Source: Epiperipatus broadwayi (taxonomy: Eukaryota; Onychophora; Udeonychophora; Euonychophora; Peripatidae). From it: a DNA stretch of 64,000 nt. How positions within the stretch are numbered: position 1 is the first letter of the stretch; each line of letters starts with the position of its first letter. The position numbers and the translations under genes are program-made. The stretch is from the NCBI GenBank assembly GCA_028023455.1, contig JAQFVV010000013.1, positions 744,001-808,000 on the forward strand. Reading direction: 5' to 3'. This document shows, piece by piece, positions 23,938-36,400 of the stretch. Under the pieces are notes generated by a model. That model was given only the letters and a program-made list of their open reading frames with translations. It was not told the origin of the DNA and made no database searches.

Positions 23938-24389
23938 AGGGATCAGCAATCTATGGCTATTTGAGCATGCCATACTGGCTCTTCACCGAATATTTAAACA
24001 ATATTCATATATAATAACATGTGACAAGATATTCTTAGAAAGTTGCCGCAATTCATCGCCAGTTGATATTGAGTGAGTAATAACACATGAGTTAATCATT
24101 ACAAAACGTATAAGTTACTTATTCATTTATTATTTTATGTTACTGCGTGACATATATATATATATATTGTAACATAATAAATGAGTTCAAATAGATATTA
24201 ACTAAGTAAAGGTTCAAAATATAACACTATCAAGAATTATAAGCAAATTATTATAACAATGTATTATATGGAAATCACGTGAAGTGAGTACACTAGTAAT
24301 TCAATAAAATATAACTCAGGTATACAGGCAGTAGGTTTTATCCACTTTCATTTCTTGGTTTGATGTTAAGTGCATGTTTAAACAAATAC

Positions 24390-24492
24390 TAAGTGAATAT
24401 GGTCTAGCAGGGCGCCACTAGATTATCTGAATCTAGACATGGTTATATCCAATAACCTTTCACATGTACCGGTTTGAATCCCTTCTTGTACT
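24390..24492 (+). pseudogene. Class-II tRNA-like block (Leu/Ser-type), SINE head or tRNA pseudogene
   Basis: The box-A-like TGGTCTAGCAGGGCGCC is followed by a hairpin (CTAGATTATCTGAATCTAG) at the anticodon-arm position. Next comes a second hairpin (GGTTATATCCAATAACC) at the place of a long variable arm, then a box-B-like GGTTTGAATCCC. This order is that of tRNA-Leu or tRNA-Ser. The acceptor stem does not pair, so it is not a working tRNA. Confidence 0.45.
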
Positions 24493-25376
24493 TTATTTAT
24501 AATAAAATGGAAGATTTTGCTTTTAGCCATATCACTATAAGCACTAATATTTAGGTAAAAGTAAAACATCTTTAAACCAAAGTGGAGTATATTAGACATA
24601 AATCATTTCTCAGATCTTAACATAACAAATGTGTTTTAATATTTTATAAGTTCACTAGCTCCGATTATATATAACTAATTTAGGATGGCAATTCACTCAT
24701 CCTTATGAAATAGATGATGGATTTATAATAATACTAAGAAATCACTAAATATTATAAAATCAATATTTATTTATGGCCTTTAAACAGTTAAACAGCTCAT
24801 TAATTAAAACGTTGATGACGATGATGATGATGATAATAATAACAATAATGACAAGGGTTTCAACTACAGCTCTAGGACTAAGCCTAAACATAAAACTAAA
24901 TTTTATGAAGAAATTCCTAATTATTGCTTAATTTTAGCATATTTACTTATATCTTAAATAACTAATATTCAACCATTGATGATGATGAATAATCACACTT
25001 AACAAAGACTACACTTAATGAAATATATACGCCTCGTTTAATAAAACAAACTAATATTTATTACTACATTTCTAACATATACAGAAAAATTTCTAGATAA
25101 ATATGAAAATTGACATGAATAATAATAATAATTGATTATATAACAATCCTCAGATTAATTTTAAGTTCTTCCCCCTTTCCCTTCAAATGTATTTTGTATT
25201 AAGTTGGACGTCACATTGACCATGATTTTCACTCCATGAGAAAAATATTTCAAGAGAAAAAAAAATATTATCTGCTCATTAGCACACATACTTTAAAAAT
25301 CCAACATGTAAATAGAAAAAAAAAATGTTAGTAAAATTGAAAGAGCCAGTTTTAGAAAAAAGTTTTAAATTATTTT

Positions 25377-26166
25377 CTCCCCCTCCCTTCCAAGCGCTGA
25401 AATCTATACTTAACTTGAAACAAAATAATCTAATATTCTAATACTACTCATTATTCCACATTCACTTCCAATTATACACATATAAAAATATTATTATGTA
25501 TGTGCGTGTTTTATCCCATAATAACAAAATATTATTAAAACCAAAATAATATTAGTTAAAACTAAAATCATAATACCATAAAAAAAAAATTGTTTTACAT
25601 ATTCATATTTCATAACTGTAAAATTAATAAACAAATAATTTTCATACATTCAAGGTCATTTATGAAGCTCAAAGTTATTATTGGTAAGACATTCTTGTTT
25701 TAATCGATCTGAATAGTCTTTAAAAGTTCTTTAAATAAAAATATACCACTTTATTGCTAAAATGTTTATTAAGACTGATATCATAAAGAAAATAGATATA
25801 AAAAGTCATATTACCGATCTTTTGTTTGTAGCGAATTTCCAAGGGTTCAAACTTGTCTTGTATAATGTTTATATTTCTGTAGCTACCATTTCCGTTTTAC
25901 TGGGAACAATCTCTTTCTTGAGGTGGATAACTATTTGATGATGATGACTCTATTGAGTTTATTTGCTTTAGTGGACAATTTGGAAATCATTATAGTAAAT
26001 TTTCTTCTCTTCTTGTCAAGCATGTGGATGAAATACAGCAGTTGTTTTCCCATTTGTAAATTTTCTTGAGTTCAAAATCAGTTGTTGTAACAATTAATTG
26101 GACTTGATGATTAATATTTATCAGTAGATTAATTCATCTTCTTTGAATGCAGGTGAATGCTTTCTT
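25377..26166 (+). repeat. Tandem duplication, copy 1
   Basis: This begins at CTCCCCCTCCCTTCCAAGCG and ends at GAATGCAGGTGAATGCTTTC. The whole 790 bp is repeated immediately after it with only scattered differences (for example AAGCG to ATGCG, and a loss of about 7 bp around 25500). No protein is encoded. Confidence 0.9.
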
Positions 26167-26949
26167 CTCCCCCTCCCTTCCATGCGCTGAAATCTATACT
26201 GAACTTGAAACAAAATAATCTAATATTCTAATACTACTCATTATTCCACATTCACTTCCAATTATACACATATAAAAATATTATTATGTATTCTTTTTAT
26301 CCCATAATAACAAAATATTATTAAAACCAAAATAATATTAGTTAAAACTAAAATCATAATACCATAAAAAAAAATTTTTTACATATTCATATTTCATAAC
26401 TGTAAAATTAATAAACAAATAATTTTCATACATTCAAGATCATTTATGAAGCTCAAAGTTATTATTAGTAAGACATTCTTGTTTTAATCGATCTGAATAG
26501 TCTTTAAAAGTTCTTTAAATAAAAATATACCACTTTATTGCTAAAATGTTTATTAAGACTGATATCATAAAGAAAATAGATATAAAAAGTCATATTACCG
26601 ATCTTTTGTTTGTAGCGAATTTCAAGGGTTCAAACTTGTCTTGTATAATGTTTATATTTCTGTAGCTACCATTTCCGTTTTACTGGGAACAATCTCTTTC
26701 TTGAGGTGGATAACTATTTGATGATGATGACTCTATTGAGTTTATTTGCTTTAGTGGACAATTTGGAAATCATTATATTAATTTTTCTTCTCTTCCTGTC
26801 AAGCATGTGGATGAAATACAGCAGTTGTTTTCCCATTTGTAAATTTTCCTGAGTTTAAAATCAGTTGTTGTAACAATTAATTGGACTTGATGATTAATAT
26901 TTCTCAGTAGATTAATTCATCTTCTTTGAATGCAGGTGAATGCTTTCTT
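26167..26949 (+). repeat. Tandem duplication, copy 2
   Basis: Directly abuts copy 1 in the same direction. Few substitutions separate them by eye, so the duplication is far younger than the hAT-like DNA around it. The 66-codon frame 26926-27126 starts in its last bases and is not recognised. Confidence 0.9.
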
Positions 26950-27149
26950 ACTTCTATTAAAACATCTTATTTATCTGGTCAGTTGACAGGTGTAGAATAT
27001 TATTTTAGACACATCTTTTCTTTCCTATGTGATGTGCAGCTTCCCCAGATGGTCAGGCATCGATGGAACATACATATAATTTTTCTAGCCCGCCATCTCT
27101 TATATTTTCAACGTTCAATATTATAGTTTAATAATCTGAATCAATCACA

Positions 27150-28202
27150 ATAATAATCTAAGACAGCTTTTTATATCCAATTTTTAGCTACCTTAACCAA
27201 TCAGAGATAGCATCACTTGCTATTTTTGGACAAATTTGTTTTAATTAGATCTCTAATTTATTTTCAACCAAAGTATTTTTCAACTGAAAAGTTTAATCCT
27301 TTTTCCAGACACTTTTGTTTAAAAAAAAAAATAGACTCAATTCTTATTTCCTTTCTTTTGTTTTTTTTCTTTCTTTTTAACATCCAGGTAACACTTCAAA
27401 TCTTTGAGCTTCCTTCTTTAGATCTTGATAAGAAAATTTCAAAAATTATAGCTCCAAAGTGACAATCATTTACAAAAAATTTACTACAAAGATCGATATC
27501 TGATTAAACAGATTTCCTCTTTTAACAAACAATTGTACAAAAAAAAATAATTTAACAGATTTAATACTTCCTTTTCTTTCAATATTTAGGAAATGTAAAA
27601 TTTTGTATGTAATGTACACACATCCTGCATTCTTTCAAATCATTCATAAACTAACCTTAAATACTATAATTGCTAGCTTAGTAATTATAACCCAATTATT
27701 TAATTAAATCTGTAACTTTTAAATCCCAATTATAATTAAAGAAAAGCAAAATAAAAGCATAGAATAAAATATTAGAATTGATCAAGCATAGGTTAGTTTT
27801 AAAGAAAGTTAAAATGTTTAATATTTGAAATATAAAACAATTAAATAATTTACACATACATTGCCTATATGTATGCATTATAACTTTGCTTTTTAAAGAA
27901 AAATTAAATATTAAATAGTTTAAATGTGTGTATTACCTTTCTATCAACACACACACAAATAAAGCATATAATTGTTGTCCCATTCTTTCTGTTTAAAGTG
28001 TTTAAGATTTTGATCTGGTAGGGTTTGAACTTGGATGCCCTACAGCTTCTTTTATGGTTATATAAAATTGTGATGATGATTTTGTTTTACCTTTTCTACA
28101 TGCACATTACTATAAATTTGTCTAGTGACCAAATTGTAATGGCACAATATATTCAATTAAAAACTTATGCATTTGGATTTCTGTCGGTTTTGGGATCGAC
28201 AT
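27150..28202. other. AT-rich interior of the hAT-like element
   Basis: No domain was recognised in the short frames here (60 to 81 codons). A GTTTGAACTTGG block near 28024 resembles a decayed tRNA box B but has no matching upstream part. Confidence 0.4.
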
Positions 28203-28370
28203 ATTTTTAAAAACAGACATTTTAGCACGAATTTTATTAAAAATAAACTAAGAAATCAGTTGAACAGCATGAGTCTGCTATCTTGTTTGAAAATGAAACT
28301 ACCGTCACATTTTTTGACAAACTTTTTCAAGAAATTCATCGACAAAAATCCCATTAGAAACAAAATATTG
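28203..28370 (+). pseudogene. hAT transposase C-terminal-like remnant
   Basis: Within the frame 28167-28463, residues 17-55 read NFIKNKLRNQLNSMSLLSCL followed by KMKLPSH. This is similar in layout to the hAT dimerisation end, where K-x-x-LR-x-x-L-x-x-x-x-L-x-x-LL-x-LK is common. The rest of the transposase is not visible in any frame. The similarity is by pattern only, and a profile search is needed to confirm it. Confidence 0.35.
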
Positions 28371-28555
28371 TTTTTATTTTTTTATGAAGTGTATATTTTA
28401 ATTTTATTATTCATACAAGTTAAATATATTGTAAAATATTTGAAATCCCAGTATACTGTTTGACCAAAGAAAAATGTTAATTTATATGGAAGAATATTTA
28501 AAATCACTCATTTTTTACTTTAATAGTTATATTTTATAATTATAATTACGATTAT

Positions 28556-28840
28556 TCGAACTCAGACTTTCACACTCATATTGCTGACCCACCTGATCAC
28601 ACACATGTTGAAAAGATAAATAATCACCAATAAACGCATTTCATGCTAAACCAGCAATCATCAGTTGGTCTAGATTATTATCCTCACACATATATACAAT
28701 CAGTGCTCAGCTTTATATTAAGATAGCCAATCTTCATACTTTAATGTATAGGCTTCAAACTATTCCGACTCACAACTCTTCAGCCTTCCATTTCATTGTT
28801 CGAATCCCGCATATATTACATATATAAATGTAGGTTTAAG
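28556..28840 (+). repeat. Dispersed repeat, copy 1 (second copy at 63588-63870)
   Basis: The order of landmarks is CAGACTTTCA, CATTTCATGCT, a CAGTGCTCAGCTT block, AAGATAGCCAATCTTCA, TAATGTATAGGCTTCAAAC and CAACTCTTCAGCC. All recur in the same order in the second copy. Box-B-like motifs stand at both ends (ATTCGAACTCAG on the minus side, GTTCGAATCCC on the plus side), hinting at SINE ancestry. Confidence 0.6.
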
Positions 28841-29098
28841 CCTGTACAATGTATTAATTACGATTATTGTAACATTGGTAATAAATAATTGAATTGCAGT
28901 GTATTTACTGCAACACTTTTAAACATAATATAAATAACCTCAATTTAACAAACACACAAAAAAAAAATGTTTTAGGCTCAGTTTTCAAAAATGTATTTTC
29001 ATAATTCAAGTTGCTGACTTGTGCTTCCATAGGTATTATTTTGGTAAATATAATTCTAGAAATGATTCTTTACTTAAAAAAAGTTGCTGATCCCTGCC

Positions 29099-31244
29099 GT
29101 AGATAATCAAACTGAGACTTCTTGTAATAAAATAATTGTAAAAGTGTATTACTAAATAAAGAAACCCCAATTATATTTCCTTATTATTTTCTCCCTTCTA
29201 AGATAAAATTAATCAATGTAGTATTTAAGAGAGATTATTCCTACCTTCACGAAAGCTTATATTTTGACACCAGCATTAAATGAAATAACATGTGAGGTTT
29301 AAAAAACAGATTCAATAACAACTAATACTGCTAAATTTAAACATTTGTCTCCCACACAATATCTATAATTATTTCCAATAATACACAAATAAGTAAAGAA
29401 ACGATCAAATATCAATAATTACTTAGAAAAAATACGACAATTAGAAGAAATATAAAGGCAAATAATTCCCAAAACAAAAAAAATTACAGTTTTGTTTTGC
29501 TTTTTTTTCCATTACCAAATACCTTCATTAATTAATTAATTAATATAATCGAATAAGATATCTTATCAGTATTTTGGCACAATCAGTTGTTCTTGGTATC
29601 TTTTATTTTTCTTTGTCTTGATTGTATGGGCTGTTTTTTAGTTTACACACAGTCTTGTATTAGATGAGTTCTTCAGATTTTTTTTTGAGTGAGGACCAAT
29701 CTTCTTGCATGTCACCTGGAGATAATTAGCAGATGAGTATAAATTTGATTTAGTACATTGGTGATTATTTAGCAACAAGCTAGAAAGATAGTTATATTTA
29801 ACTGGTCAGAGCAATATTTCTCTAGCAATCAGTACATAGGGCAGCCAGAAATAACAAATATATCAAAAATATTTCTAGCTAGCCATGTAAGGTATCTTCA
29901 ACTTATATTTTAATGCTTCCATAGTTTTAATAAATGGAAATCAGTTTTTCACTTGTTCAGCATCAGCTACTTTTCAAGTTATTTATTTTGCCAACTCTAC
30001 ACTCCTAATATCTCACCAGCTTAGAGTTCTGCAAATGATCAGCTCCTCATATTGCAGTAAAAATGAAAGAGAAAAAAAATTTCATTGACTCAAGTCTTAT
30101 TTACACTATCTAATCTGTCACTACTGCTTTTCAATAAACAGGATGTCTTTTCTTTTTAATTTTTTTTTAGAAGTTAAATTTAGATTTTTATCTGCAATTA
30201 TAATTACCCCCCAGGTGACCATCTCCTTGACGACACCTTTTCTTTTTAAATTTTTATTATAAGCTAATCAAAAAATTAAATAGAATATGCATCTTTATTT
30301 TTAAACTTTTGTGTCTTTGAAGGTATGCAGAATATGAAATATACCTATATTTAACAAAAAACAATTTATACTTTAAATCTTTTTATTTATTTTTTTATTA
30401 GTGCACTTTTGTCAATAGCACTCATTACTTACAAATTTATCTATCATATTATTTCCTCCCCTGTTTTTTGTTTTTAATTTTATTAGAACTTTAGTCGATT
30501 GTGGGAGGGGGGGGAGCAGAATATCAAATATTAACATCGGTAATCAAAAATTATTTTTCTGTTTAATAATAAAGTTGGTTCCATCACAATATATATGTGC
30601 TATTTTTACAAACTTTATAGATGTAAGCATTGAATATATCATTAAAATATTAGAATTAAGAGTTCATTAACAATATTAAAAGTGATACAAATTGTAATTT
30701 ACATTGCATTTAAAAAATTTTACCAAGAGAAATAAATCTTTAGAATCTATTATAAAAGAGGTAATAGTTGAAAAATAAATATTGATATTTATAAAAGGTA
30801 AAAATATAAAAAGGGTCTCATATTGCCAGGTTCAGAGAAAAGGTCTTAATGGCATCTCCCTAAAGACAAATGATGAATGAGAAGACATTACCAGTGTCAT
30901 GAGAGTTTTATGGGTTTTTTAAAACTTATTTTCTAGTTAAAAATAAATAGACATATTATTCAATAATTGATGGCTATCTAAGATGCCTACCTTGGAAAAA
31001 ATCTCTGAGATTACTTAAAAGTCATCCACCACTTGAAAAAATTTCAATCTTCAATCAGGTTCCAATTCTGATGTATATGTCTAGGATGTGGATATATTAA
31101 TAATTATACAGTAATTCTCATTATATTTCAATGATTATATTTTATATTAATTCATAAGTATTATCAGCTAACTGATATCACATATAAATCACACTATCAC
31201 TACCAACGCTTAAATAAGTATGCAGAATTGTACCGGATGTTACA
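29099..31244. other. AT-rich DNA, no gene seen
   Basis: Low-complexity sequence with an (AATT)n run at 29530-29543, a C-rich CCCCCCAGG patch near 30208 and a G-rich patch near 30502-30515. I recognised no protein or RNA gene. Confidence 0.5.
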
Positions 31245-31340
31245 CAGCAGTACAGAGACATGAGACTCGAACTAGGGTTTTTGAGAATGAATCCCCGACT
31301 AAGATAAGAGAGCTAGAATAATGGACAATTATATAAACCC
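31245..31340 (-). pseudogene. Possible tRNA-derived SINE fragment
   Basis: On the minus strand the block CCCTAGTTCGAGTCTC resembles a tRNA T-arm box B. It is preceded by TAGCTCTCTTATCTTAGTCG, which could be a decayed D to anticodon region. No acceptor pairing is visible. Confidence 0.3.
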
Positions 31341-33329
31341 TTTTAAAAAAAACTAACCAAATAAAGATTCGAACTCTGGATAGGATTAAAAGATACTTTA
31401 ATTTAATATTTTAAAAATTTTATTCTAGACGTATTTTATTTATATAGTTCATGCTAGAATATTTTGATTATGCTTACTTCTGTAGTTATTATGGGATGTC
31501 ATGCTTATACATATATAGTGCAGTTTATTTATATGCCAATGTTTAAAAAGAAAAATTATAAAATGGGTTTATAAAGAGAAACGCTATTTTGGTTAAATAA
31601 TGACCTAAACAAAAGAATTCTCGAGAGAGACATTTTAGTGTTTGAATAAATTAACATAATGCATTTAACAAACTATGATCTATGCCACTTTGATCACAAC
31701 AAGAAATATACATATATATAACTGCGATGCCAGGTAAATTGGTCTCTGATATCCGTTATATTTATTAATTATCAAACAACAACATTATAAACAATGATTT
31801 TGAATACGCAAATATTTTTGTATTCAATATAACAAACATTATATTTTAATTCTTGAATTATAAGATAAAATGAGTATTTATTTATGCATATGGGAGCTGC
31901 TCATCTAAGGGAAATAGCTTAATGCAAGCTTTGCATGACATTCTAAATATAATTATATTAATAAATAACAAAATGGTTTAGTTATATCACAGTGTTACGG
32001 CTTATAGATTAGTTTTAGGCATGATTCTAAAATACTATAATGAATGGTGGTGTGAACATAGGCAGCAAAATATAAGATTCGGTCCATTTTGGCTGAGTAG
32101 ATGCTTAATAATTTAAGTGGGAATAAGAAATGGTACGCCCGTTCTTCTGACAGATCGTACCTGGAGAGAAAAAGGAAGGTAGGGAGATGCAATTGTCCGT
32201 GTAGGGTATCAATGCAGAGCTGCTGCTACTCTTTCTGAAGATGTCCTAGGGCATTTCCTATGCCAGCTAAAATGTATATAAGTGAAGGTGGAGGATTCGG
32301 AGTTCCCGATCATCCTCAAGTTATGACAAGGCAAATAACGACAATGGCTGACCCTCGCTGGCAACACTATAAAACTGGGTTGCATCCTTTAATGATGTCA
32401 AAATAATTAATCACCTAAATATAAAATTTGAATCGGGCATAATGGCATGACTTGGATACTAAACCAAATTATATAACTGAAATCTAAAACTAAATGAATG
32501 TCTTAATGACATACGATTACATTTCCCTTCATTAAGCGGGTCTCATATGCATTTAGAATCAATAAGTATTATTGAATATTATAATGCTAAAAACACTATA
32601 TATAACTGATTATTACAGAATAAAAATAAATGGTCATTATTATTCGAAAATATCTTATCTGGAATTTAAGCAATAGTGTTCTTGGATCACATTAAATTTA
32701 TAATCAATAAAAATACACTCAAGGCAATATAAACAAATAATCCGCCTATAAACAGAAATATTATTTTAACTATTTCTCAACCTAGCAAGCCATGGCTTTA
32801 AAACAAATAATTTAACGTAATTACAATATCCCAGAAGCATTGGGGGGGGGGGGGTTAAAAGACTAATCTAAATTAGAGGCTAGCGGAGTTGAATTGATTT
32901 GGCATATAAATGACATATAAAATTTAAAAGGCAAATCATTATGATAATAAAATTTTCCGCACTAAATAAAATGTAAGATTTTAACTTAAATAGATGTAAG
33001 CATTTGCATATATATAACAGATAGGATTATAGAGAGATTATCAAGCAGAGATTAAGTACAAATATATAACAAAAAAAACACATTAATTATTAGTACAAAT
33101 ATATGTAAGCATGGAACTGTTACCTCTAGATGGTTCATTCTTTGAACTTTAGTTTACAGGGATTAGCTTGGTGGTCAGCAATCTTGGTCACTACTGCTTC
33201 TTCATTGATGGCAGCCTTCTTCCATGGCAGAAGTTTAACAGCATCATACTAGAGGCAGCCTTGAGAGGCACAGGGAAAGATGATTCGGGCCCTACTCAAC
33301 TATCATTTTAAAAACTAAGCACCAAAAAG
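31341..33329. other. Mixed stretch with GC-richer blocks, unassigned
   Basis: Around 32030-32420 and 33120-33320 the base composition rises and CpG sites appear, unlike the flanks, which suggests inserted elements. On the minus strand at about 33243-33133 there are 37 open codons (reading YDAVKLLPWKKAAINEEAVV, then TKIADHQANPCK) directly downstream of the candidate LTR. I cannot name it. A 13-base G run sits at 32842-32854. The minus frame 31995-32192 is not recognised. Confidence 0.4.
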
Positions 33330-33487
33330 TACTGTCAGACTGTAAGACTCTAAGAATCAGACTAAAAATAAATCTGTGTCTTATCTCTAATCTATTCTAT
33401 TTATACCACCCACGCTATTACAGGAATGTTTTGGCTCATTTGTCCAGAGGCAGATGAGACAATTATAAAATTCCTGAGCAAATTACA
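33330..33487 (-). repeat. Candidate LTR on the minus strand
   Basis: Read on the minus strand it begins TGTAATTTGCTCAGGAA and contains GGTGGTATAAATAG, a good TATA box. It ends near CAGTCTGACAGTA and is followed by TTTTTGGTGC, where a primer binding site would start. Short LTRs with TG-start, a GCTCAGGA-like block and TATAAATAG occur in Gypsy-type elements (CsRn1-like). No second LTR was found, and the flanks show no matching 5-mer, so a solo LTR is not supported. Confidence 0.35.
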
Positions 33488-36400
33488 GTCCATTTTAATT
33501 AAAAGTAAGATATAAGAAAATAAGGCCCAAATCACTTTCATTAGCAAAACCTTTTAATCAAAGTCTTTAAATTATAACAGTAAAATTATGATAAGATGAT
33601 ATTTTGATTAATTAAAATCAAGTATTTAAAATATTTAATTAGTGAAGAAAATTTCACAATGGATTTGGTTATATCTTCTTTCTCTTAAATTTTTTACAAA
33701 TGTGAAATTAAATGCAAATAATTTTTACAAAAATGACAAAACAAATTCTCTTTTAAAATGTAAAAAAAAACCCACAAGCTTAAAATGTTCAAAAGTATGA
33801 AAATATCAAAATCAAAAATATAAAATATTTGTCATAATAGTTTGTAATATATATAAGTACATATATATGATGGCTCTGTTAGTAATTTAAATATTGCTGG
33901 GTTTGAACCCTTGTACATGTTAGTTTATTTTAGGTAGGAAAACATGAAGCTCACTCTGATTACAGAGTGATTGGTTCAGAATATTAGCAATATGTTATCA
34001 AGGCAATCTTTTTTTAGTTTTTTAAGATTTGGCTGCAGTTGTGATATATACATATTGTAATGGTATAGAGTATTAAAGAAGAGAAGATGGGGAAATGAAA
34101 CCCATCCCCAATGAATCACAAATAAAATGAATATAAGAGAAAAATATATATAATTGAATACATAAAATTAAATATAAAATGTGCTTGTGAAAATCAGCAT
34201 AGAACCGAAATATAATTAGTTATACTGATAATAAGTTATAAACTATGTATTATAACAAACAACCCTAGAATTACACATAAACACAAATCATCATTCAACA
34301 GTCAGACCTTGACTGGGTCTAAAAGAGGTAAATTATAAACTTCTAAATTTAGGGCATGATATACAATAATTATTTGAATGCATATACTTAACTAATCTGT
34401 CACAATAATAAAAGGTAATGCTGGAATACTTATACCTGCTGATCATCATCAATTCTCTGGGTATTTAGTACCATTAGTGTACTGGGCAACTATAAATTTA
34501 GTTTCCAATAAAAAGAAAAATGCAGTTAATGGACATCAAATGTGATATTTTATACCATCCAGATTTGTCATTTGGGTGTCAAAACACAAATGTAAACCCT
34601 ACATCTATATAACTAACTATTATGATCTTTAAAGCTAGCTCAAGACCATACAACTCAAGATAAATATAACAGCTTATTCTATTTTAAATAATTTTACTGG
34701 GATAATCTAAAAATCCCTAAAATACTAAGTTGTAATGAAATCAAGTCACACACTGTTAATTTATAGAACAGATAGCTGGAGAAATAATGACAGCACTAGA
34801 ATATTTTTAAACAATTATTTAATAAACTAACTGATTAATAATTTTAATTTTTTTTTAAATTACATGATAATATGATAATTTAAATGTATACATTTTTATC
34901 AATGTATAATTGCATATATTAAGATGATTAACCAGTTGGTTTTTATTTCTTAAATTGATTAACTTGAGCTTTTATTATTTTTTTTAAATAATAGAAGTTG
35001 GAGGTCAACTTTTTCACCATCAGAGATAAATTTTAAAATAGCTTAAATTTAAATTTTAAATTAAATTGTAGGGAAAATAAATGAATAAAAAAAGATGTTC
35101 AACAGAAATGTTAAATTTAATAAAAATTAAATTATTAAAAAAAATCTTTTTATAATTTTGAAAAAAAAAAAATTTAAAAAAACTTTCATAAAAAAATGTT
35201 AAATAAATGAAATTATATACTCATCAATTATTATTTCTATAATTTTTTATCTATAAATGAAGATATAATGTGCACATTAAATACTTTTTAGCCTGATTTT
35301 TTTGAGTTCTTTTTTAGCAGTTATATTTTAGTTTTTCATGTAGGTATTTATCCTGAAGGCTTCTTTATATGTTCACAGTCAAATTTTCTCCATTTTGCAA
35401 TAGAATATTTTTTTGGCTAACACACAATATTTATTCCATTTGCTTCTATCTATTTATTTTCAATTCAGGATAACACAGTGAGTTTGTCCATTTTTTAAAA
35501 TAATTTTCCTGGTCAAGTTAACACAAAAGATAGAGACAGTTATGCTTTTTGATGGAAAATGGCTTGTTGCAGTTAGAAATATTCTTCTTTATATTTTTCT
35601 AGTGAGCTAGTTACATGAATGTAGGTAATCCTTAGATTTTAGTTAAACTTTGCACATATTTGTCTTCATTTTAGAAAACATTTTAAACAGCTGACATTCT
35701 TCATCTGTTTAATAGATGACTAAGAATCACCACTACTGATTTTTTCAACATCTGAACCATGACTCTTCTGTCTTTTTCAGCAGTTGGATTAAGACTGATC
35801 TCTCCTTACAAGACACAGATCTATTGATTTACCCTCTTCCTTATGGTACATTTTTGGAACAATCCCCTCTCCAACTAATCACAATCTTGTCTATTACATG
35901 ACTATATTAAACCCTGGCCAATTAGATCTATTTTACAAAAAAAAATGTTCGATTATTTTTCTTTTTTTAATTAAAAAAATTTCAATCATTGTTTAGAAAT
36001 TCCTCTTTAGTTTTTTTTCTTATGTCAAAAATAATATAATCCTTTAATTATCTTTGATTTGGTAAACATTTTTTATTGTTTTGGAGAGAGATAAGGAAAA
36101 TACAAAAAAAAAAACGGTCTAAACAATTAAAACAAAAATTTAAGGAAAAAATGCTAAAATATTTTTAATGCTTTTATTGAAGTTGGAAAATTGGTTTGTT
36201 TGTTTGTTAACTTTTGATCTTTTTCAAGTTAGAATGAAATTTTAAAATTGATGTTTAATATATTTAAATTCAATAGAATTGCTTGACAATTAATATATAA
36301 CTAAATTATACCAGCTTAATCCATTTGAAATACTTATCTTTTCAGTATGTCAACTAGTTTTATAGATATGGCACAAAGGGTAGGAAAATATTAAAAATAT

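Larger units (their letters stand above)
23938..29098. mobile_element. Probable 5.2-kb hAT-type element
   Basis: The left end CAGGGATCAGCAATCTATGG and the reverse complement of the right end (CAGGGATCAGCAACTTTTTT) share the first 14 bases and fit the hAT CAGGGGTC-GCAA type. The flanking 8-mers ACTCAGAT and CCGTAGAT agree at 5 of 8 positions, an eroded target duplication at best. A transposase-like C-terminal remnant lies at 28203-28370, near the right end as expected. The interior holds a 0.79-kb tandem duplication and a tRNA-like block. Two shorter elements that happen to face each other are the alternative. Confidence 0.5.

Noticed and set aside
23735-29110. CRISPR-like or satellite array
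   Set aside because: The only strong repeat here is a two-copy 0.79-kb duplication; there are no regular short repeats with spacers, and the DNA is eukaryotic.
33869-33920. tRNA gene
   Set aside because: Box-A-like and box-B-like motifs are only about 20 bp apart, with no acceptor stem or anticodon arm.
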